The notes beneath the pieces were generated by a model, which was given only the letters and a program-made list of their open reading frames with translations, was not told the origin of the DNA and ran no database searches. The translations under genes were made by a program, and so were the position numbers. Source: Microtetraspora niveoalba (GTDB taxonomy: Bacteria > Actinomycetota > Actinomycetes > Streptosporangiales > Streptosporangiaceae). Taken from it: a stretch of DNA of 64,000 nucleotides. The DNA is taken from NCBI RefSeq assembly GCF_001570405.1, contig NZ_BBYM01000022.1, positions 82,408 to 146,407 of the forward strand, written 5' to 3'. How positions within the stretch are numbered: the stretch's first letter is position 1; each line of letters opens with the position of its first letter. Shown here in pieces: positions 17,963 to 26,076 of this stretch.

Positions 17963-18886
17963 GTGGCTGAATTTCCGCGCCGGCTCCGTCCCGGCGACAC
18001 CGTCGCGATCGTCGCCCCTTCGGGGCCGGTCGACCCGGCGCTGCTGGAGCGCGGCGCGGACGTCCTCAAGGGGCTCGGCCTCGACGTGGTCGTCGGCTCG
18101 CGCGCGCTCGGCAGGCGCGGCTTCCTCGCCGGACCCGACTCCGCCCGCGTCGTCGACCTCCAGGCCGCCTGGTGCGATCCGGAGGTGTCCGCGGTGATCT
18201 GCGCCAGGGGCGGCTACGGCGCCACCCGGCTGCTCGAACCGCTCGACTGGGACGCGTTGCGCGCGGCCGGGCCCAAGATCCTGCTCGGGTCGAGCGACGT
18301 CACCGCGCTCCACGTCGCGTTCGCCCGCGCGCTGGGCGTGGCGACGCTCTTCGGCCCCATGCCCGCCTGCTCCCTCCTCGGCGGACCCGACGGCCCCGAG
18401 CCGGAGACCCTGGCCCGCCTGCGGGCGGCCCTGTTCGAGGGCGAGCCGGCCGCCCCGGTCCACGGCGACCGGGTCCTCCTGCCCGGCCGGGCCGAGGGGC
18501 CGTTCGGCGGCGGCAACCTCAGCCTGCTCGCCGCCCTCTGCGGCACGCCGTACGGCTTCCGCGCGGACGGGCACATCGTGGTCCTGGAGGACGTGGGCGA
18601 GGCGCCGTACCGGATCGACCGGATGCTCACGCAGCTTCTCCAGGCCGGGAGCCTCGACGGCGCGGCCGGGTTCGCGCTCGGCTCCTGGGAGGGCTGCGGC
18701 GACCCGGACGAGGTGCTGGACGTGCTGGCCGAGCGGCTCGCGCCGCTCGCCGTGCCGATCGTCGCCGGTCTCCCGATCGGCCACGGCTCACCACAGTTCA
18801 GTGTGTGGATGGAGGCGGATGGGGTTATCGATACAGAATCGTGCTCTGTGACGGGCCTCTTCCGCGATCCGGACGAGGCACCCTGA
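17963..18886 (+). CDS. LD-carboxypeptidase / MccF-like S66 peptidase
   Basis: A 307-residue S66-family serine peptidase. Seen: N-terminal RPGDTVAIVAPSGPV, ARGGYGATRLL, the nucleophile region LLGSSDVTALH (Ser about 113), and the GGNLSLLAALCGTPY segment typical of the family. These enzymes cleave the L-Ala-D-type LD bond in recycled murein tetrapeptides, or microcin-C-like adducts (MccF). No signal peptide, so cytosolic murein recycling is the default role. GTG 17963 start. Confidence 0.9.
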   Translation: MAEFPRRLRPGDTVAIVAPSGPVDPALLERGADVLKGLGLDVVVGSRALGRRGFLAGPDSARVVDLQAAWCDPEVSAVICARGGYGATRLLEPLDWDALRAAGPKILLGSSDVTALHVAFARALGVATLFGPMPACSLLGGPDGPEPETLARLRAALFEGEPAAPVHGDRVLLPGRAEGPFGGGNLSLLAALCGTPYGFRADGHIVVLEDVGEAPYRIDRMLTQLLQAGSLDGAAGFALGSWEGCGDPDEVLDVLAERLAPLAVPIVAGLPIGHGSPQFSVWMEADGVIDTESCSVTGLFRDPDEAP

Positions 18887-18928
18887 AACCCGCCCGGAAA
18901 ATTCCTGGCGCGGCGGAGGGATGGTGCT

Positions 18929-19876
18929 TTGGGACTCTTGCGGCGACTGCGCGGCCGGAAGCGGCCTGACCTTCCCGCACCGAGATCCGTCGAGGACGTC
19001 GACCTCGACTCCCTGCTCGCCCTGGTCGCCGAGACCATGGGCTTCACCTGCTCGTTCGCCCCGGACGGGGCGTCCCTGACGATGGGCTCCCCGCCGCCCG
19101 GCGACGGCCGGCCGGCCCAGGTCCGGGTGGTCAACCTGGTCGGCCTGCGGCGCGAGGCCGTCCGCCGGTCGCGCGAGGACTGGCCGATGCTGGTCTCCGA
19201 GCACCTCGCCCACGCCGTGTCCGGCGAGCCGTTCGACGCGTGCAACCTGGCGCCGATCCGGCCGCTGCTGCGCACCCGGGTGCGCGCCGCCGACGACCCG
19301 GCGATCCCCGACCCGTCCAGGATCATCGGCCGCCACCTCAGCGCCGACCTGATCGAGGTGCTCACGATCGGGGCCCGGCCGGTCCGCCCCGAGGAGGCGT
19401 TCTGCTGGCCCATCCCCCCGGCCGAGGCGCTCGACGTCGCCGTGGCGAACGCCCTGGCCGACGAGCGGCCCGCGGTGTCGCGGATCGACCTCGGCGGGGT
19501 GCGGGCGGGGCTGCTGGCCGCCCCCAGCGCGGCCGCGCACCTGCGCAGCCTGGAGCGGTACGTCCCGGTGCCCGACGACGGCATGCTGGTCGCGCTGCCC
19601 CACCCCGGGGTGGTCGCCCTCCACCCGGTCGACGGCATCGGCGTGGTGCGCGCGATCGAGCGGCTGCGGATCTTCGCCCAGCGGGAGTACGACGAGCGGC
19701 GCGACGGGCTCAGCCCGCACGTCTACTGGTGGCACATCGACGCCGGCCACGGGTGGCGGCTCACCCGCATCCAGGCCGACGTGGTCGCCCAGGACGGCCA
19801 GACCCGCCTCGTCATCGCGCCGCCGCCGGAGTTCGCCCGGCTCCTCGCCAGGATCGCCGGCCGGACCAGGCCCTGA
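18929..19876 (+). CDS. Conserved hypothetical protein (possibly DUF1444-like)
   Basis: A 315-residue soluble protein that I do not firmly recognise. The spacing of LPAPRSVEDVDLDSLLALV, an internal LRTRVRAADDPAI and a C-terminal domain with YVPVPDDGMLVALPHP weakly recalls DUF1444/YtpQ-type proteins. The end has HVYWWHIDAGHGWRL and a hydrophilic finish. The start is TTG 18929 with GGAGGG 9 nt upstream; no ATG or GTG fits. It lies 42 nt after the LD-carboxypeptidase gene and may share its transcript. Confidence 0.75.
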   Translation: MGLLRRLRGRKRPDLPAPRSVEDVDLDSLLALVAETMGFTCSFAPDGASLTMGSPPPGDGRPAQVRVVNLVGLRREAVRRSREDWPMLVSEHLAHAVSGEPFDACNLAPIRPLLRTRVRAADDPAIPDPSRIIGRHLSADLIEVLTIGARPVRPEEAFCWPIPPAEALDVAVANALADERPAVSRIDLGGVRAGLLAAPSAAAHLRSLERYVPVPDDGMLVALPHPGVVALHPVDGIGVVRAIERLRIFAQREYDERRDGLSPHVYWWHIDAGHGWRLTRIQADVVAQDGQTRLVIAPPPEFARLLARIAGRTRP

Positions 19877-19914
19877 TCACGGCGCCGTGAGCGCCGGGCG
19901 GGGAGGACGGGCCG

Positions 19915-21705
19915 TCAGCGGCTGAGCGCCTGCCCGGTGTGGATCAGCGGCACGTGGCTGAACGCCTGCGGGAAGTTGCCCGCCAGCCGGCCGCGGCGCG
20001 GGTCGTACTCCTCGGCGAGCAGGCCGACGTCGTTGCGCAGGGACAGCAGCCGCTCGAACAGCTCGACCGCCTCCTCCCTGCGGCCCACCATCGCCCTGGC
20101 CTCGGCCAGCCAGAAACTGCAGGCGAGGAACGCGCCCTCGGCGCCCGGCAGGCCGTCCACCGCGTTGTCATCCGCGACCGGATAGCGCAGCACGAAGCCG
20201 TCCGTCATCAGCTCGCGCTCGACCGCCTCGATCGTGGAGCGCACCCGCGGGTCCTGGGCCGGCAGGAAGCCGACGATCGGGATCATCAGCAGCGCCGCGT
20301 CCAGCTCGCGGGAGCCGTACGACTGGGTGAACGTGCCGCGCTCGGCGTCGTAGCCCTTGTGACAGACCTCCGCGTGGATGCGGTCGCGCAGAGCCGCCCA
20401 GCGCTCGACCGGGCCGGTGCGCTCCAGCTCGCGGACCAGCCGGACGGCCCGGTCGGCGGCCACCCACGCCATGACCTTGGAGTGGACGAAGTGCCTGCGG
20501 GGGCCGCGGACCTCCCACAGGCCCTCGTCCGGCTGCTCCCAGCCGGTCTCCAGGAAGTCCATCAGCTTGCGCACCAGCGACCAGGCGTGGCTGTTGGGCG
20601 GCAGCCCCTCGCGGCGCGCGACGTACAGCGTGTTGACGACCTCGCCGTAGACGTCGAGCTGGAGCTGGGTCGCCGCGCCGTTGCCGACGCGGACGGGGCG
20701 GGACTCCTCGTAACCCGGGAGCCAGTCGAGCGTCAGCTCGGGCAGCCGCCGCTCGCCGGCCACGCCGTACATGATCTGGATGTCCTCGGGGCGGCCGGCG
20801 ACGGCGCGCAGCAGCCACTCGCGCCAGGCGCGCGCCTCGTCGAGATAGCCGGAGCCGACGAAGGCGTCGAGCGTCATGGTGGCGTCCCGCAGCCAGCAGA
20901 AGCGGTAGTCCCAGTTGCGCACGCCGCCGAAGTCCTCCGGCAGCGACGTGGTGGGGGCGGCGACGATCCCGCCGGTCGGCGAGTATGTCAGCGCCTTCAG
21001 AGTGATCAGCGAGCGGACCACCGCCTCCCGCCAGCGCCCCGTGTAGTCGCAGGCGGCGACCCACTCCTTCCAGAGCTGCTCGGTCTCGGCGAGCTGGTCG
21101 AACGGGTCGATGCGCTCGGGGGCGGGCCGATGGGAGGGGTGCCAGGTGAACACGAACGGCACCCGGTCGCCGGCCGAGACGGTGAACGACCCGGTGTGGC
21201 GGTAGTCCCCGCCCCTCAGCGGCACGGGGGAGTGCAGCCACACCGCGTCGGGGCCGCCCACGGCCAGGATGTGGCCGTCCACGCGGCGCACCCACGGCAC
21301 GATGCGGCCGTAGTCGAACCGCACGCGGATCTCGGTGGCCATCTCGACGGTTCCCGACAGCCCCTCGACGATCCGGACCAGGTCGGGGTTGGCCTGCCGG
21401 GGCGGCATGAAGTCCGTCACCTTGACCGCGCCGGTCGGCGTCTCCCAGACGGTCTCCAGGATCAGCGTCTCGTCCCGGTAGGACCGCCGGGTTGCCATGC
21501 TCTCCGGCCCGTCCCCGCCGGATCCGGCGGCGAACGCGGCCGCCGGGGCGATCCTCCAGCAGCCGTTGGAGGCGTCGCCGAGCAGGGCGGCGAAGCAGGC
21601 GGGGGAGTCGAACCGGGGGAGGCAGAGCCAGTCGATCGAGCCGTTCCGCCCGACGAGGGCGGCGGACTGCATGTCTCCGATGAGGGCGTAGTCCTCGATC
21701 CGCAT
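19915..21705 (-). CDS. Glycoside hydrolase family 15 protein (glucoamylase/trehalase type)
   Basis: A 596-residue GH15 enzyme: N-terminal IEDYALIGDMQSAALVGRNGSIDWLC is diagnostic for the bacterial GH15 branch, with the catalytic region NWDYRFCWLRDATMTLDAF (about 265-285) and the second acidic catalytic site in EEYDPRRGRLAGNFPQAFSH. Actinobacterial members include trehalases and isomaltose-type glucosidases; cytoplasmic, as no signal is seen. ATG 21705 lies 7 nt after a TAGCGT -10 (21713-21718, minus), so the mRNA is probably leaderless. Confidence 0.93.
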   Translation of the reverse strand: MRIEDYALIGDMQSAALVGRNGSIDWLCLPRFDSPACFAALLGDASNGCWRIAPAAAFAAGSGGDGPESMATRRSYRDETLILETVWETPTGAVKVTDFMPPRQANPDLVRIVEGLSGTVEMATEIRVRFDYGRIVPWVRRVDGHILAVGGPDAVWLHSPVPLRGGDYRHTGSFTVSAGDRVPFVFTWHPSHRPAPERIDPFDQLAETEQLWKEWVAACDYTGRWREAVVRSLITLKALTYSPTGGIVAAPTTSLPEDFGGVRNWDYRFCWLRDATMTLDAFVGSGYLDEARAWREWLLRAVAGRPEDIQIMYGVAGERRLPELTLDWLPGYEESRPVRVGNGAATQLQLDVYGEVVNTLYVARREGLPPNSHAWSLVRKLMDFLETGWEQPDEGLWEVRGPRRHFVHSKVMAWVAADRAVRLVRELERTGPVERWAALRDRIHAEVCHKGYDAERGTFTQSYGSRELDAALLMIPIVGFLPAQDPRVRSTIEAVERELMTDGFVLRYPVADDNAVDGLPGAEGAFLACSFWLAEARAMVGRREEAVELFERLLSLRNDVGLLAEEYDPRRGRLAGNFPQAFSHVPLIHTGQALSR

Positions 21706-21715
21706 GCGGATCACG

Positions 21716-22333
21716 CTAATACGTTCGGGCGGGTACGGCGCGCAGAGCTCTCATGAAGAACTGGGTCGTCGGCCCGATCGCGAGGGCGAAGACGATCGTC
21801 CCGACGCCGACGGTGCCGCCGAGGAGCCAGCCCACGGCGAGCACGGTCAGCTCCACCAGGGTCCTGGCCGCGCGGATCGACAGGCCGAGGCGGTTCAGCC
21901 CCACCATCAGCCCGTCACGCGGCCCGGCGCCGAACCCCGCGCCGATGTAGAGGCCGGACGCGGCGGCGATGCACACGATGCCGCCGAGCAGGAACGCCCA
22001 CTCCACGAGCCAGAAGGACGCCGGGGGGACCAGCGCCATGGTGACGTCGGCGCAGGTCCCGACCACCAGGACGTTGCTGATCGTGCCGAGACCGGGACGC
22101 TGGCGCAACGGGATCCACAGCAGCAGCACGAGGGCGCCCACGAGGTTGATGCACAGGCCGATCGACCAGCCGGTGCGGAAGGACATCCCCTGGTGGAAGA
22201 CCTCCCAGGGGTCGAGACCGAGCCCGGAGTGGACCAGCAGGCCGATGCCGGCGCCGTAGCCGGCCAGCCCGACGTACAGCCGCAGGAGCCGGGCGGGCAG
22301 GGAGCCGGCGCGGGGCAGTGAGAGTTCGCTCAT
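21716..22333 (-). CDS. YczE-family membrane protein
   Basis: A 205-residue integral membrane protein with about five hydrophobic segments and the YczE/YitT-like motifs GLGLDPWEVFHQG and GAGFGAGPRDGLMVGL. Function is unproven in the family. It is transcribed divergently from a MocR-type regulator with only 62 bp between start codons, an arrangement often seen, suggesting that the regulator controls it. ATG 22333 was chosen as it gives the standard N-terminus. Confidence 0.85.
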   Translation of the reverse strand: MSELSLPRAGSLPARLLRLYVGLAGYGAGIGLLVHSGLGLDPWEVFHQGMSFRTGWSIGLCINLVGALVLLLWIPLRQRPGLGTISNVLVVGTCADVTMALVPPASFWLVEWAFLLGGIVCIAAASGLYIGAGFGAGPRDGLMVGLNRLGLSIRAARTLVELTVLAVGWLLGGTVGVGTIVFALAIGPTTQFFMRALRAVPARTY

Positions 22334-22372
22334 AGTGGTTCCATGGTCCGGGCCATTGGCTTGCATATAAAG

Positions 22373-22393
22373 GTCCAATCCGGAAAATTGGAC
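22373..22393. promoter_or_regulatory. Inverted-repeat operator between yczE and the MocR regulator
   Basis: GTCCAAT (22373-22379) and ATTGGAC (22387-22393) form a perfect 7-bp inverted repeat with a 7-nt spacer, ending 2 nt before the regulator's ATG and overlapping the likely transcription start (TATAAA at 22366-22371). A further GGTCC at 22345-22349 provides a direct-repeat half-site. This is the expected layout for an autoregulated MocR operator. Confidence 0.6.
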
Positions 22394-22395
22394 TT

Positions 22396-23823
22396 ATGGA
22401 CCGATATCTTAGTGCGCGGCAACTGGCCCGGCTCGTGGAGGTGCCGCCCGAGACGAGGCCCTACTACAGGGCCCTCGCCGAGGCCGTGCGGTCGCTCATC
22501 CTCGACGGCCGCCTCGCCGTACGCGTGCGGCTGCCGGCGGAGCGGCACCTCGCCGAGGAGCTGGGCGTCAGCCGCACCACGGTCACCACGGCCTACGACC
22601 GGCTGCGGGAGCAGGGCTACCTGCGGAGTCGCCAGGGGGCCGGAAGCTGGACCGCGCTGCCCGACGCCACCGCGCTCGGCGTCGAGGGCCCGTGGGTCGT
22701 CACCGACGACGAAGGACGGCTCCCGCTGCACTGCGCCGCCCCGCCCGCCACGCCGTACCTGGGGGACGCCGTCGCGGCGGCGGCCGAGGCCTACCCCCGG
22801 TACGCGCTGGGCATGGGGTACGACCCCGTCGGCGTCGCGCCGCTGCGCGAGGCGGTCGCCCGCAGGTACCGCGAGCGCGGCGTCGCCACCCGGCCCGACC
22901 AGATCATGATCACCGCCGGGGCCCAGCACGCCATCCACCTCGTCATGTCGCTGCTGGTCGGTGCGGGAGACCCGGTGCTGGTGGAGTCGCCCACCTTCTC
23001 GCACGCGATCGACGTCGCGCGGCAGCGCGGGGCACGCCTGGTCCCGGTCGGCATCCAGGAGGACGGCTGGCACATGGACCTGCTCGCGGGCGCGATCCGG
23101 CAGTCCGCCGCCCGCCTCGCGTACGTCATCCCGGACTTCCAGAACCCCACCGGCCACCTGATGGGGGACGAGGACCGGGCCGTGCTCGTGGCCGCCGCCC
23201 GCCGCCACGACACCGTCCTGCTGGCCGACGAGACCTGGGCCGAGCTGGCGCTCGACGACGTCGGCGCCCGCAGGCCGCTGGCCTCCTTCGACACCGACGG
23301 CCGGGTGATCAGCGTCGGCTCGGCGTCCAAGCTTTGGTGGGGCGGCCTGCGCGTGGGCTGGATCCGCGCCACCGCCGCGCTGATCAGGAGGCTCGCCCTG
23401 TACCGGGCGTCCGTGGACATCTCCGGCGCGATCGTCGAGCAGCTCGCGGTGGCCCACCTGTTCGAGCGGCTGGAGGAGACCCGCGCCGACCGGTGCCGCT
23501 CGCTGCGCGCCTCGCGGGCCGCGCTCGTCGCGGCCCTGCGCGACGAGCTGCCCGCGTGGTCCTTCACCCCGCCCCCGGGAGGCGGCTCTCTCTGGATCAG
23601 GCTGGACGCGCCCGTCGCGACCCCGCTCGCCGACGCGGCGGCGGCCAGGGGCGTGCGGATCGCGCCCGGCCCGTGGTTCGGCGTGGACGGGACGCTCGAA
23701 CGCTACGTCAGGATCCCGTTCACCCAGCCGCCCCACGTCCTCACCGACGCCGTCCACCGCATCGCCGCCGGGACCGGTTCGTACGGCTACCGCCCGGCCG
23801 AGCCCCTCACGCCGACCCTCTGA
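22396..23823 (+). CDS. MocR/PdxR-type regulator (GntR HTH fused to aminotransferase domain)
   Basis: A 475-residue fusion. Residues about 25-90 are a winged helix of GntR type (LPAERHLAEELGVSRTTVTTAYDRLREQGYL). After a linker, residues about 110-465 are a class I aminotransferase fold with the PLP lysine in SVGSASKLWWGG and the pocket residues ITAGAQHAIHLV and DFQNPTGH. MocR proteins sense PLP or amino-acid-PLP adducts and control transport or PLP genes. The yczE partner is divergent, and the operator overlaps its own start. 17-bp tail overlap with the TRIC gene. Confidence 0.92.
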   Translation: MDRYLSARQLARLVEVPPETRPYYRALAEAVRSLILDGRLAVRVRLPAERHLAEELGVSRTTVTTAYDRLREQGYLRSRQGAGSWTALPDATALGVEGPWVVTDDEGRLPLHCAAPPATPYLGDAVAAAAEAYPRYALGMGYDPVGVAPLREAVARRYRERGVATRPDQIMITAGAQHAIHLVMSLLVGAGDPVLVESPTFSHAIDVARQRGARLVPVGIQEDGWHMDLLAGAIRQSAARLAYVIPDFQNPTGHLMGDEDRAVLVAAARRHDTVLLADETWAELALDDVGARRPLASFDTDGRVISVGSASKLWWGGLRVGWIRATAALIRRLALYRASVDISGAIVEQLAVAHLFERLEETRADRCRSLRASRAALVAALRDELPAWSFTPPPGGGSLWIRLDAPVATPLADAAAARGVRIAPGPWFGVDGTLERYVRIPFTQPPHVLTDAVHRIAAGTGSYGYRPAEPLTPTL

Positions 23824-24421
23824 CGCCGCGCGCCAGGGGCGCGCGCCAGCCGTACCGCATGGCGAGGATGCGGAACACGAAGGCGAGCACGGCGGCGGAC
23901 AGGGTGGCGACGAACCCGCGCACGCCCGCCGCGTACAGCACGGCCATCGCCGTGGAGCCGAGCATCGCGGGCAGGGCGTAGAGCTGGCGGTCGTAGAGCA
24001 GGGTCGGCATCTCGCCGGACAGGACGTCGCGGATGACGCCTCCGCCCACGGCGGTGCAGACGCCGAGGAGCACGGCGTGCAGGGGGGACAGGCCGTAGTG
24101 CAGCGCCTTGGCGGTCCCGACCGCGCAGAACAGGCCGAGGCCCGCCGCGTCGAAGACCAGCACGCCCGGCATGGCGCGCTCCACCTGCGGGTGCCAGAAG
24201 AACGCGATGACGGTGGCCGCGATCGGCACCAGCAGGTATCCGGTGTCGCGGAACGCGGCCGGCTGCACTCCGATGAACAGGTCGCGCATGACGCCGCCGC
24301 CCACCGCGGTGAAGAACGCGAGCACCGCCATGCCGACCATGTCGAGCCGTTTGCGTACGCCCTCCAGCGCTCCGGACAGGGCGAAGACGAAGATTCCGGC
24401 GAGGTCGAGCACGGGGGTCAC
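23807..24421 (-). CDS. Trimeric intracellular cation (TRIC/UPF0126) channel family membrane protein
   Basis: A 204-residue protein with seven predicted hydrophobic segments built from two homologous halves, each with the family motif AVGGGVMRDLF and AVGGGVIRDVL. Prokaryotic TRIC proteins conduct monovalent cations as trimers. GTG start at 24421, only 6 bp after the peptide-transporter stop, so it is the downstream cistron of that operon. Confidence 0.9.
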   Translation of the reverse strand: MTPVLDLAGIFVFALSGALEGVRKRLDMVGMAVLAFFTAVGGGVMRDLFIGVQPAAFRDTGYLLVPIAATVIAFFWHPQVERAMPGVLVFDAAGLGLFCAVGTAKALHYGLSPLHAVLLGVCTAVGGGVIRDVLSGEMPTLLYDRQLYALPAMLGSTAMAVLYAAGVRGFVATLSAAVLAFVFRILAMRYGWRAPLARGVRGSA

Positions 24422-24427
24422 GGCTGC

Positions 24428-25924
24428 TCAGTCTCCCATAAGGCGTGACAACCTCCGCGTGAAGACCAGCATGACGACGCCCGCGGCCACGGCGGCGAGG
24501 GCGAGGATCAGGTAGTACATCGGCAGCGGCACCACGGCGGTCAGCCGGTACGCCTGCCCACCGACGGAGTCGCCCAGGGCGACGGCGAGGAACCAGACGC
24601 CCATCATCTGGTTGACGAACGCCTGCGGCGCGAGCTTGTTGGTGACCGACAGGCCGACCGGGCTGAGGAACAGCTCGCCGAGCGTCTGCACGAGGTAGAC
24701 CGAGATCAGCCACATGATCGACACCTTGGCCGGGCCGGACGCCGCGTTCGCCGCCAGGGCCATCACCACGAAGCTGAGGCCGATCAGCACGAGCGCGACC
24801 GCGAACTTGAGCGGCGTGCCGACCCGGTCGCCCGCCTTGATCCAGATCTCGGCGAACACCGGCGCCAGGATGATGATCGCGATGGAGTTGACGTTGGACA
24901 CCCAGCCGGGCGGCACGTCGAAGCCGAGGACGTTCAGGTCCGTCCGCTGCTGGGCGAAGAGCGTCAGCGCCCCGCCCGCCTGGTCGTAGATCATCCAGAA
25001 GACCGCGGCCGCGACGAACAGCCACACGTACGCGGTCAGCCGGGTGCGCTCCTCCGGCGTGATCTCGTGCGAGCCGGTGAAGAGGAAGGCGAAGTACGCC
25101 GCCGGGACCGCGGCGGACAGAACCGTCAGCACGATCGTGAACCGGTCCAGGGTGAGGCCCCCGGTGGCCGCCCACAACCCCAGCGCGGCGGCCGCCGCCA
25201 GCCCCGACGGCACCGCGACCCGGAGGAACCGGGCGCGCTCCTCCGGGGTCAGCCGGTGCTCCGGAAGCTCGCCCGCGCCCTTCAGATGCCGCTTGCCCAG
25301 CACGTACTGCGCGAGCCCGAAGGCCATGCCGACCGCCGCCGCGCCGAACGCGAGATGCCAGCGGTCGCCCCGCTGGAGCCACGGCACCACCTGGATCCCG
25401 GCGAACGCCCCGACGTTGACGCCCATGTAGAACACCGAGTAGCCCGAGTCGCGCCGAGCGTCGTCCTCGTTCCGGTAGAGGTCGCCGACCATGGCGGAGA
25501 TGTTCGGCTTCATCAGGCCGCTGCCCAGCGCGATCAGGGTGAGGCCCAGCCACACGAACCCCCCGCCCATCGGGACGGCCATGCTCACGTGCCCCCCCAT
25601 GATCACGATCCCGCCGTACAGCACCGCCCGGCGCGGGCCGAGGACGCGGTCGGAGATCCAGCCGCCGGCGAGCGCGAGCAGGTAGACCGACGCGATGTAC
25701 ACGCCGTAGACGCCGATCGCGGTCACGCCGGGCAACCCCATCCCGCCGCGGCCCGGGGGAGCGGTGAGGAACAGGACGAGGATCGCCCGCATGCCGTAAT
25801 AGCTGAACCGCTCCCACATCTCGGTGCCGAACAGCGTCGCCAGGCCGCGCGGATGCCCGAAGAACGTCCGCTCGCGCGCCCGCCCCCGGGCCCCGATGTC
25901 CTGTTCACGCACGTCCCGGACCAC
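24428..25924 (-). CDS. Proton-dependent oligopeptide transporter (POT/PTR2 family)
   Basis: A 498-residue MFS protein with 12-14 membrane segments. The POT signature ATLFGTEMWERFSYYGMRA (about 29-47) contains the ExxERFxYYG proton-coupling motif, and the second family signature is recognisable in the NISAMVGDLYR region. It imports di- and tripeptides with protons across the cytoplasmic membrane. GTG start at 25924. It heads a two-gene unit with the TRIC channel. Confidence 0.92.
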   Translation of the reverse strand: MVRDVREQDIGARGRARERTFFGHPRGLATLFGTEMWERFSYYGMRAILVLFLTAPPGRGGMGLPGVTAIGVYGVYIASVYLLALAGGWISDRVLGPRRAVLYGGIVIMGGHVSMAVPMGGGFVWLGLTLIALGSGLMKPNISAMVGDLYRNEDDARRDSGYSVFYMGVNVGAFAGIQVVPWLQRGDRWHLAFGAAAVGMAFGLAQYVLGKRHLKGAGELPEHRLTPEERARFLRVAVPSGLAAAAALGLWAATGGLTLDRFTIVLTVLSAAVPAAYFAFLFTGSHEITPEERTRLTAYVWLFVAAAVFWMIYDQAGGALTLFAQQRTDLNVLGFDVPPGWVSNVNSIAIIILAPVFAEIWIKAGDRVGTPLKFAVALVLIGLSFVVMALAANAASGPAKVSIMWLISVYLVQTLGELFLSPVGLSVTNKLAPQAFVNQMMGVWFLAVALGDSVGGQAYRLTAVVPLPMYYLILALAAVAAGVVMLVFTRRLSRLMGD

Positions 25925-26076
25925 CCCCGAACCGCCCCCCGGCGGGTATTACCGATGACTGCCCCGTGTCCGTGGGGGCAAGCGCGGTTCCGCCCGGGAA
26001 GTGGGTCTTGTCGCGGTCCGCCCGATGTGGTGCGATGCAGGCCACTCGGCCGAGACTCCACGTACTTGGAGGCGCC

